Assembly: GCA_043808325.1 (NCBI GenBank) | Contig: JAZDEY010000047.1 | Location: 10,536 to 74,535 of the forward strand | Direction of reading: 5' to 3' | Source of the DNA: JAZDEY01 sp043808325 [NCBI: Candidatus Eiseniibacteriota bacterium] | GTDB lineage: Bacteria > Arandabacterota > Arandabacteria > Arandabacterales | DNA length: 64,000 bases | Shown: positions 45,117-51,669 of the stretch, one piece after another | Layout: every line of letters starts with the position of its first letter | How positions within the stretch are numbered: the first letter of the stretch is position 1 | Notes under the pieces: model-generated | What the model saw: the letters and a program-made list of their open reading frames with translations, nothing else | The model's database searches: none | Told to the model about the DNA's origin: nothing | Program-made: the position numbers and the translations under genes

Positions 45117-45503
45117 CTACCAGGAAGGGCGTCTGCCGCCTCTGCCGCCACCCCCGCCTCCACCGCGACCGCCACCGCCCCCACCACGGCCGCCACCGCC
45201 ACCAACCCGACCGCCGCCGCCGCCGAAGCCCCCACCGCCGCCGCCGCCCCGCCGGTCGTCGTCGCGCGGACGCGCTTCGTTGACATTGAGCTGCCGCCCT
45301 TTGAGGTCCTTGCCGCTCATGCCTGCGATCGCCGCCTGGGCCTCGGTCTTGTTGGGCATCTCAACGAACCCAAAGCCGCGAGATTCACCGCTGAATCTAT
45401 CGGCAATGATACTGGCGGTTGCTACCTGCCCGAAGGCGCCAAATGCCTGCTTCAAATCTTCCTCAGTCACGTCGCGCGACAGATTCCCTACATAGATGTT
45501 CAT
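45117..45503 (-). CDS. RRM RNA-binding protein with Gly/Arg-rich tail
   Basis: The product is 128 aa. One RNA-recognition motif occupies residues about 1-78: RNP2 NIYVGNLSRDV and RNP1 RGFGFVEMP, with conserved aromatics. A tail of about 45 residues made almost only of Gly with Arg follows. Such small RRM proteins in bacteria are often cold-responsive RNA-binding proteins; the RGG-type tail suggests added RNA affinity or condensation. AGGAG lies seven bases before the ATG at 45503; an upstream in-frame start would add ten residues without a ribosome site. Confidence 0.88.
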   Translation of the reverse strand: MNIYVGNLSRDVTEEDLKQAFGAFGQVATASIIADRFSGESRGFGFVEMPNKTEAQAAIAGMSGKDLKGRQLNVNEARPRDDDRRGGGGGGGFGGGGGRVGGGGGRGGGGGGRGGGGGGGRGGRRPSW

Positions 45504-45954
45504 TCCAATCTCCTCTTTACCCCTAGCAGACACCCCGGACTGCTACCATCCCCGTTTGTATCGAACTTCCGGCCGCATTACAATTGGGTTCGACGGATTC
45601 GGATCAGTCCCAAGTGAAGAATCTGCTCATCTAACTGCCATCCCCTGCGTTCATTCTGCTGTGAGCACGCCTGCATCTCAGCAGCCGGCAGCACCTACAG
45701 GTCTGGGCTCAGATCACCTCCGTAGGTTAGTACCTGTTAGGTATGCCTCCATGCGGCCTTTCTTTGATAATCTCAACTCGCTCCTGCTTCGAGGCTCGTG
45801 GGGACTATCATAATGACAGCTTAGCGTAACAAGAGTGCCCGGTTATGTCAAGTCGATAACTGCAACGGCTGCGAGTGCGCGACGCGCCACGGACAAATGG
45901 CTTGACATCGCCCGCCCGCGTTGCCAGCATATGAGTCAAAGTGGGGGTGTTTCA
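45504..45954. other. gene-free stretch between divergent RRM and SIMPL genes
   Basis: I see no convincing gene. A 105-codon frame on the plus strand (45496-45813) lacks a ribosome site, domain or normal composition. A possible promoter for the SIMPL gene is TTGACA at 45902-45907 with GCATAT at 45927-45932 (19-base spacer, weak). The rest is unassigned; the long leader of the RRM gene may hold cold-shock-type regulation, not demonstrated here. Confidence 0.4.
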
Positions 45955-46662
45955 ATGAATACCAAACACGCTGTGATGCTCGGGGCAAGCCTCGTTGTCG
46001 CCGCCCTTGTCTTCGGCATTTTCTTCTACACCGCGAGAATATCGGATGACACGATCGCCGTGGTGGGATCGGCCACCAAGCGGTTCACGTCGGACATCGT
46101 CAAGTGGAGAATCACGCTCAGCCGGGATACCGGGATGACCGACGTCAGCAGTGGCTACGGCCGGATTCAAGAAGATCTGAACTTCCTCAAAGCCTTGCTC
46201 ACGGAGAAGGGCATCGCCGAGAGCGACATCACGGTTCAGCCCATCAACATGATGTCGAGATATGGCCGCGAGGGCGGTGTAGTGGGATACCAGCTGATGC
46301 AGAGTGTGTTCGTGATCACCTCGAAGATGGAAGTGATCGAGGATCTGGCACTGAATCCTTCGGTGCTCACCGAGAAGGGCGCCGTGCTGCAGAACTCGAA
46401 TCTCGAATACTTCTACTCCAAGCTCGCCGACATCAAGACCGAGCTTCTGGCTGAAGCTGCAAAGGATGCCCGTCGCAGGGCCGATGAGATTGCCAAGAAC
46501 TCCAATGTGTCATTGGGCAATGTCGTCAGCCTGCGGTCGGGAGTCTTCCAGATAACCGAGCCCTTCTCGACCGAAGTCAGCGATTACGGCATGTACAATA
46601 CCCAGACCAAGCAGAAAGACATCACGGTCACGGTCAGGGCCACCTTCAGAGTAAGATCGTAG
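45955..46662 (+). CDS. SIMPL (DUF541) domain protein
   Basis: The product is 235 aa: an N-terminal membrane anchor (about 7-24) followed by a SIMPL/DUF541 domain (about 30-235). Family pattern: TIAVVGSATKRFTSDIVKWR at the start, GIAESDITVQPINMMSRYG in the middle, and LLAEAAKDARRRADEIAKNS near the end. DUF541 proteins are extracytoplasmic, often trimeric or larger assemblies, with poorly known function. The Met at 45955 is chosen because it directly precedes the anchor. Usual family length. Confidence 0.83.
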   Translation: MNTKHAVMLGASLVVAALVFGIFFYTARISDDTIAVVGSATKRFTSDIVKWRITLSRDTGMTDVSSGYGRIQEDLNFLKALLTEKGIAESDITVQPINMMSRYGREGGVVGYQLMQSVFVITSKMEVIEDLALNPSVLTEKGAVLQNSNLEYFYSKLADIKTELLAEAAKDARRRADEIAKNSNVSLGNVVSLRSGVFQITEPFSTEVSDYGMYNTQTKQKDITVTVRATFRVRS

Positions 46663-46958
46663 ATTGCGTTAATGAGCCCAATCGCTACAAATGGGCATAA
46701 AAAGAGGGGTTCCCCGCCTGGAGCGTGCCCGATCACTTTTGAACCCAGGGGCGCCGTTACGCTTGTAATGGGTTGGTCCAAAACGGGTGCCGGGTCACGT
46801 CTCTCGCAGGGCCCCGCATCTTGAGATTCAGAAAGATGCTGGAAGATTCGCGGAATCTGGCACTTCTTGTTGAGGCCTCCCAGTGCGGGGCCGAGATTCA
46901 CATTCCTAAGAGATCTGCCCCCAGTTATATTGAGGAAGCGTCGGCCTTGAGGTGACCT

Positions 46959-47669
46959 GTGAAGAAAACCTGTCTGAGCTCGGTGGTGGCAGCGAAACAG
47001 GCTGTCATCTTTGATCTTTTCCATACGCTCACATCCCTTGAGTCGACAGGACCAGGGAGACCACAGACCAGCGAAATTCTGGGCGTTCCCCACGATTCCT
47101 GGATCGAGCAGTTGACCGCTACGGCAAACGACCGCTACGCCGGCAAAGAGAAGGATCCGCTTGAAATCACGCGGAGGCTTGCCCATGCGATTGATCCTGC
47201 GATCCCGGAGGAGACAATCCAAAGAGCGACCGAGTACCGCCTGGATAGGTTCCGAGGTGCTCTGGTCAATGCTCCTACCGTTACCGTGAGCACGCTCAAG
47301 GCCCTACGGCAGCTCGGAAAGAAGTTGGGCCTGGTTAGCAACGCCGATGTAGCCGAGATGGCAGGATGGGGCGAGTCGCCGCTGGCACCCCTGTTCGATA
47401 GCGTGATCTTTTCCTGCCGGGTAGGCTACGTGAAACCCCAGAAGGAGATCTATCAGCTCTCAATGCGGGAACTCCGCGTGGGGTCCTCGGACTGTCTCTT
47501 TGTTGGCGATGGGGGCTCGGATGAACTTCGGGGTGCCCGGGACATCGGTATTACTGCGGTGATGATCACCGGTCATATCGCGAGGGCGTTTCCCGAGAGA
47601 ATCGCTGAGCGCCGCGAGAATGCCGATTTCGTGATCGAGAGTCTCGATGAGTTGATCCCAGGATGCTAG
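46959..47669 (+). CDS. HAD-superfamily hydrolase
   Basis: A 236-aa haloacid-dehalogenase-like hydrolase. Motif I is VIFDLFHTLTS with the nucleophile Asp near residue 19; motif II is LGLVSNAD; motif III Lys is in GYVKPQKEIY; motif IV is FVGDGGSDELRGAR. A helical cap lies between motifs I and II (subclass I), as in phosphoglycolate-phosphatase- and haloacid-type enzymes; the substrate is unknown. GTG start with GAGGTGA just upstream. It is convergent with ftrB: the two stop codons overlap as CTAG (47666-47669). The 46663-46958 stretch before it shows no gene. Confidence 0.86.
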   Translation: MKKTCLSSVVAAKQAVIFDLFHTLTSLESTGPGRPQTSEILGVPHDSWIEQLTATANDRYAGKEKDPLEITRRLAHAIDPAIPEETIQRATEYRLDRFRGALVNAPTVTVSTLKALRQLGKKLGLVSNADVAEMAGWGESPLAPLFDSVIFSCRVGYVKPQKEIYQLSMRELRVGSSDCLFVGDGGSDELRGARDIGITAVMITGHIARAFPERIAERRENADFVIESLDELIPGC

Positions 47670-47980
47670 GGGCGCCGCTCGGGCACGTACGGGTGTGGGA
47701 TCTTGCCCGCGTTCCATTCCCTTGAAACGTAGAGGTTGCAGTAACAGCTTCCGTATTCCTTGACGTCCGGCTCGCGGTAGACGCAGGGACAGCTTATGTC
47801 CTTGTCCCGATCGCGATCGCCCGAGGCCAGCCGGCAGGGGCAGCACATGTAGCCGTAGCGCTCCTTGTTGGTGAGAAGCGCCTGGAGGAGATCGAAAACC
47901 CGCTCCTTGTCGTTGCTGAAGTAGTAACCTTTGGGTTCTTGGGCCTTCTTCAAGATCTCGTAGAGCTCGCTCGCCGTCAT
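47666..47980 (-). CDS. ftrB: ferredoxin-thioredoxin reductase catalytic subunit (FTR beta)
   Basis: A 104-aa iron-sulfur disulfide reductase subunit with the FTR cysteine set: MCCPCRLAS, then KDISCPCVYREPDV, then YGSCYCNLYVS (seven Cys; the plant CHC is CYC here). It would use ferredoxin electrons through a 4Fe-4S cluster to reduce a disulfide on a thioredoxin- or glutaredoxin-like partner. The next gene upstream on this strand is a glutaredoxin-like protein, the likely partner. No variable (alpha) subunit is seen, as in many anaerobes. GAGAGGTG precedes the ATG. Confidence 0.9.
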   Translation of the reverse strand: MTASELYEILKKAQEPKGYYFSNDKERVFDLLQALLTNKERYGYMCCPCRLASGDRDRDKDISCPCVYREPDVKEYGSCYCNLYVSREWNAGKIPHPYVPERRP

Positions 47981-48026
47981 TGGCGCACCTCTCAATCGGA
48001 TGGATCAGGCTTTGTCACTGTCTCTC

Positions 48027-48084
48027 GGGGTCTGTCCCCATTTCTCGCTGATTTCTCATGGAAAATGGGGTGTGTCCCCAATTA
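48027..48084 (-). repeat. REP-like element, copy D, at the stop codon of the glutaredoxin-like gene
   Basis: On the minus strand TAATTGGGGACACACCCCATTT (22 bases, 48084 down to 48063; first part TAATTGGGGACACACC), followed about 20 bases on by a degraded second core reading GGGGACAGACCCC (48039-48027). The TAA at 48082-48084 is the stop codon of the glutaredoxin-like gene. Confidence 0.7.
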
Positions 48085-48342
48085 AATGCCGAGAGCCTTG
48101 CGGATCTCAGCCTCCTGGAAGCCGATGATCACGTCCTTGTTATCGATGATGATCGTTGGAAACGAGAACCGCGGGTTGTACTTCTTCATTTCCTCGAGTA
48201 CGGCCGCCTGCTCGGCGCCCGAGCACAAGTCGACGTCGGTGAAATCGAAATCAATGCCGCTGTCCTTCATGAACTTCTTGGCGGCCTTGCAGTGGCTGCA
48301 GGTGCTCAGCGTGAACACCCTGACCGGCTTCTGGCCTGTCAT
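48082..48342 (-). CDS. glutaredoxin-like thiol redox protein
   Basis: An 86-aa thioredoxin-fold protein with active site CSHC (VFTLSTCSHCKAAKKFM), the cis-Pro motif SFPTIII and a C-terminal GFQEAEI helix. It is close in size to NrdH and bacterial glutaredoxins. Location between a rubrerythrin-like gene and the FTR catalytic subunit suggests it receives electrons from FTR and serves peroxide or protein-disulfide reduction. GGGAGGAGC is seven bases before the ATG. The stop codon is part of a REP-like element. Confidence 0.88.
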   Translation of the reverse strand: MTGQKPVRVFTLSTCSHCKAAKKFMKDSGIDFDFTDVDLCSGAEQAAVLEEMKKYNPRFSFPTIIIDNKDVIIGFQEAEIRKALGI

Positions 48343-48392
48343 GTCAAGTGCTCCTCCCGATCTAAACGATCTAGACGATTGGCTGATTGCCT

Positions 48393-48908
48393 CTAGTACT
48401 TGCCATCCATATAGAATTCCTGGACGTCGAACCAGTAACCGGAGCCGTTGATGCTGTCGATCTCCGCCTGGATCAGATCATAATGACCCTGCTCCTGATC
48501 CAGGATCTGCGTGAACACCTCTCTGGCCCCGGCGGTTCCGGCTTCCCTGGCAGCCCTCTCAAAGAACCCGATCGCCTTGCGTTCGAGATCGAGTGCCTTC
48601 CTGAGGAAATCGAGCTCGACCGAGAGGTCGACGGCCTCAAACTCCTTCCTGGCGTCATCGAAAGAGGTCATACGCCTTGCCGGCTCGACCCCGGCCACCG
48701 CCTTCTTCCAGTCGGTCCCGGAAGCAAGAGCGCTGAAGATCTTCTCGAAGACCTGGAGATGGATCAGCTCCTCCGATGCCAGCCGCGAGAACAGCTTGCG
48801 GCCAACTTCGTGCTTGACCTGCCGGGCCGCATCCGTGAAGAACCGGTGGCCCGATTTCTCCATCTCGATTGCGGTCTTCATAGCCTGTGCGGTTCTCTCG
48901 TCTGTCAT
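48393..48908 (-). CDS. rubrerythrin-like ferritin-family diiron protein
   Basis: A 171-aa four-helix-bundle protein of the ferritin/rubrerythrin class. Diiron ligand motifs are visible in order: Glu in IEMEKSGHRFF (about 16), E-x-x-H in SEELIHLQ (about 46), Glu in DLERKAIGFF (about 110) and E-x-x-H in LDQEQGHYDLI (about 140). There is no rubredoxin CXXC domain. It probably reduces hydrogen peroxide or handles iron. It heads a minus-strand set with the glutaredoxin-like and ftrB genes. AGGAGGG lies about eleven bases before the ATG. Confidence 0.85.
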   Translation of the reverse strand: MTDERTAQAMKTAIEMEKSGHRFFTDAARQVKHEVGRKLFSRLASEELIHLQVFEKIFSALASGTDWKKAVAGVEPARRMTSFDDARKEFEAVDLSVELDFLRKALDLERKAIGFFERAAREAGTAGAREVFTQILDQEQGHYDLIQAEIDSINGSGYWFDVQEFYMDGKY

Positions 48909-49030
48909 GGTTCTCGGCCCCTCCTGATGATTATGTTGTGTCCTCTATCAAATTGCCGCCGCCGTGCCTGCGCCCGGAAGTGACCGAGCCGGTCACCGGC
49001 CGCCTCAGCGGCAATATAGACCAAGAACGA

Positions 49031-49060
49031 GATGCAATCCACTCAATATTGGATGCAATC
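49031..49060. promoter_or_regulatory. direct repeat with central palindrome between divergent genes
   Basis: GATGCAATC occurs at 49031-49039 and 49052-49060 (21 bases apart, two helical turns), with CAATATTG between them. It lies between the rubrerythrin-like gene and the promoter at 49111-49139. Possible regulator site; no binding protein is known. Otherwise the 48909-49231 stretch holds only that promoter and no gene. Confidence 0.35.
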
Positions 49061-49110
49061 TCGGGCGCTTGGATGTGGCTTTCTCCGACGGAGTGGCCGG
49101 ACAAATTGGC

Positions 49111-49139
49111 TTGAGCCCGCGGCGAGCCGGTGCTACAAT
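49111..49139 (+). promoter_or_regulatory. sigma70-type promoter for repeat surface protein
   Basis: TTGAGC, a 17-base spacer and TACAAT. The predicted leader is about 86 bases, with AAAGGAG eight bases before the start at 49232. Confidence 0.58.
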
Positions 49140-49231
49140 CCGGATCTTAATGGCTGTAGTTCTCATGACTGCTCCATCTGACCAAGGCCGACGGGTGCGA
49201 ATGGATTGGCAAACCGAAAGGAGAACATGAA

Positions 49232-51574
49232 ATGTCCGAGCAGAAGTGGTTTAGGAGTGTCGGTATCTCGATTGCCGTGGTATTGGTCCTGGTTGTGGTC
49301 GGTGTGGTTTATGCCGAGATTCCCAAGAGTATCAACTACCAGGGCAAGCTCACGGGCAGCGCGGGCGAGCCGCTTGCGGGCTCGCACGATATGACATTTG
49401 GCATTTACGCTGCGCCCTCGGGCGGGAGCGAGCTGTGGTCTGAGACCAAGTCCGAGGTGTCAGACTCGGCGGGTGTCTTTGCCACTGTCCTTGGGAGCGA
49501 CCGCCCGATAGATATTCCCTTCAGTGACCCCTGCTGGCTCGAGATCGCGGTTGACGGGGAGATCCTCAGCCCCCGCAGGGAAATCACCAGTGTGGCTTTT
49601 GCCTTTCGATCACTCCGCGCCGACAGCCTCGGCGGCTTCGGCCCCGATAGATTCGTTCAGCAGGGCCAGATCAACTCCGTCACCACTTTGATGATCGTCG
49701 ACGGCACGCTGACCGATGCAGATATCTCCGGCAGCGCAGCGATTGATCCCACAAAGATAGCCGGTGGCGCTTGGACCCAGGGCAACGACGGCGCAGGCAG
49801 CGGCCTTGATGCCGATATGGTCGATGGTCTGCATGAAGCCGCCTTTGCGGATTCCAATCACAACCATGACTTGCGGTACTACACTGAGACGGAGCTCAAC
49901 ACCACCGGGTCGCTCAACAATGCCTCAAACCCCGTTGACTGGACCAGGCTCAAGAGTGTCCCTGCGGGTTTTGCTGACGGAACCGACGATGTTGGCGGCA
50001 CGGGCGACGGCTACTCGCTCGATGCTGCGGACGGCAGCCCCACGGATGTAGTCTACGTGGACAACTCGGGCAATGTCGGCGTGGGAACCACGGCACCCAA
50101 GTGCCTGCTGGATGTCCACAAGGGCTCGTCAGGCTATGCCGCAAGCCTGGCCGGCACCAGCCTCCTGGTCGAGAGCAATTCGCAGGCAAACATAAAGCTC
50201 CTCTCTCCGAACGGCTCCTTTCAATCAATCACCTTCGGCGCTCCCACTAATCCCGCGGCTGGCTGGATAGCTTATGACCATGACGAGCAGCGGCTCAGGC
50301 TCGGTGCCGATGATGGGGACAGACTGACGATTGCGAAGGGTGGCTACGTGGGTATCGGGACCAGTGAGCCGGCCAGCGAGCTCCATCTCGCCAAGAACGT
50401 GAATGCCCCAGTTGAGATAACCCTCACCAACGAGAGTACGGGGCCACTGTCCTCGATGGGGCTGCTCTTCTCTGATGAGGAGACCGATGCGGGGCTGCGG
50501 GTCTATGATGACGAAGCGGCGAGCTATCCAGAAGATCTACTGATATTCAACGGCCACGACCGTGGCCACATAGTATTCGAGACGATGACCCAGGAAGCAG
50601 TGACCATTGACAGTGCGGGCCGGGTCGGCATCGGGACCTACCTTCCCGAACAGCAGCTGCACGTTCAGTCGTACGGTGACACCTATGCCAGGATCGAGAC
50701 ACGCCGGACGAGTGGTACTGCGGGGCTGGTGCTTGCCAATGACGGGCCGGGCTGGGAGATCGATCTCAGAGGAGATATGTCAGATGCCTTTCTGATTTAT
50801 GGTGGTACCGGAGGTTGGCCTCGCTTCCTCATTGACACCAACGGCAAGGTCGGCATAGGCACGACCAGCCCGGGTAACTTGCTTCATGTCTATGACAACT
50901 CATCGGGCGGTCTTTCGTTCCCTCTCAAGCTGGATAATCCGGGGATAGCGGCGGGCACGGCAGCGGGGATACTCTTCAAAGTCGATGGCGGCGAGAGCGG
51001 GCGGGGCAAGGGTGCCATCGTCTACGAGCGCACCGACACCTGGAACCGTGGCGACTTCCACATCCTCCAGGGCACAGGCACGGGAACTTCGGCGCCGGTC
51101 ACTCTGGCTGAAGCTGTTATGACTATCAAGAACAACGGCCGGGTCGGCATTGGCACAAAGACGCCGGCCAACCAGCTCCACGTGAAATCGGCCAACACAT
51201 CATGCGGGATCGAGGTCGAATCCAATCTAACAGATGGTATCGCGGCATTGGTTCTCGCGAATGACGCGCGGGCATGGACTCTTACGACGGAAGGGACCTT
51301 TGGGGATGGTTTCATGATTACCGATCCCGGCGTCGGTTATCGTGCTCTCTTCATTGACACGAATCATAACATGGGCATCAGCACGACGGCCCCTACGGCA
51401 AGGCTGGATGTTAACGGCGCCACAGGCTATGACCAGTTCAGGATGCGGACTTCGTTTACGCCATCTACCTCGGCCGATGTTCACGGCAACGTGGGCGACA
51501 TGGCCTGGGACGCCAACTTTGTATATGTGAAGACCGCCGCGGGCTGGAAGCGCGCGGCCTTGAGCACGTTCTAA
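49232..51574 (+). CDS. exported surface/fibre-like protein with VGIGT repeats
   Basis: The product is 780 aa. A signal peptide (about 1-29, cut near VYAEIP) is followed by a small beta domain (about 32-125, INYQGKLTGSAGEPLAGSHD, LGSDRPIDIPF). A linker with NHNHDLRYYTETEL near 210 recalls phage-tail and collagen-like fibre proteins. Six copies of a (V/M)GI(G/S)T-x-x-P-x-x-x-L-x-V motif lie at about 281, 371, 464, 539, 636 and 711, 75-97 residues apart, separated by beta-rich segments. No tag or peptidase domain is seen at the C-terminus. An adhesin or fibre role is likely; function unproven. A second ATG at 49227 is out of frame. Confidence 0.72.
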   Translation: MSEQKWFRSVGISIAVVLVLVVVGVVYAEIPKSINYQGKLTGSAGEPLAGSHDMTFGIYAAPSGGSELWSETKSEVSDSAGVFATVLGSDRPIDIPFSDPCWLEIAVDGEILSPRREITSVAFAFRSLRADSLGGFGPDRFVQQGQINSVTTLMIVDGTLTDADISGSAAIDPTKIAGGAWTQGNDGAGSGLDADMVDGLHEAAFADSNHNHDLRYYTETELNTTGSLNNASNPVDWTRLKSVPAGFADGTDDVGGTGDGYSLDAADGSPTDVVYVDNSGNVGVGTTAPKCLLDVHKGSSGYAASLAGTSLLVESNSQANIKLLSPNGSFQSITFGAPTNPAAGWIAYDHDEQRLRLGADDGDRLTIAKGGYVGIGTSEPASELHLAKNVNAPVEITLTNESTGPLSSMGLLFSDEETDAGLRVYDDEAASYPEDLLIFNGHDRGHIVFETMTQEAVTIDSAGRVGIGTYLPEQQLHVQSYGDTYARIETRRTSGTAGLVLANDGPGWEIDLRGDMSDAFLIYGGTGGWPRFLIDTNGKVGIGTTSPGNLLHVYDNSSGGLSFPLKLDNPGIAAGTAAGILFKVDGGESGRGKGAIVYERTDTWNRGDFHILQGTGTGTSAPVTLAEAVMTIKNNGRVGIGTKTPANQLHVKSANTSCGIEVESNLTDGIAALVLANDARAWTLTTEGTFGDGFMITDPGVGYRALFIDTNHNMGISTTAPTARLDVNGATGYDQFRMRTSFTPSTSADVHGNVGDMAWDANFVYVKTAAGWKRAALSTF

Positions 51575-51669
51575 ATGGACTCGGCGGCACGAGCCCAGGT
51601 TTCCAATGATGACATTGTGAAGGAATGGTGATAGGATGGAGACAGCATTCAAGAGATAGGGGGCTGAAG

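Noticed and set aside
45117-45300. GC-rich GGN repeats considered as a tandem-repeat or CRISPR-like array
   Set aside because: They encode the Gly/Arg-rich tail of the RRM protein; no regular spacer structure.
45496-45813. 105-codon frame in the RRM-SIMPL intergenic stretch
   Set aside because: No ribosome site, overlaps the RRM start region and has no coherent hydrophobic or domain pattern.
46773-46955. 60-codon frame before the HAD hydrolase
   Set aside because: No ribosome site and no recognisable motif; left unannotated.
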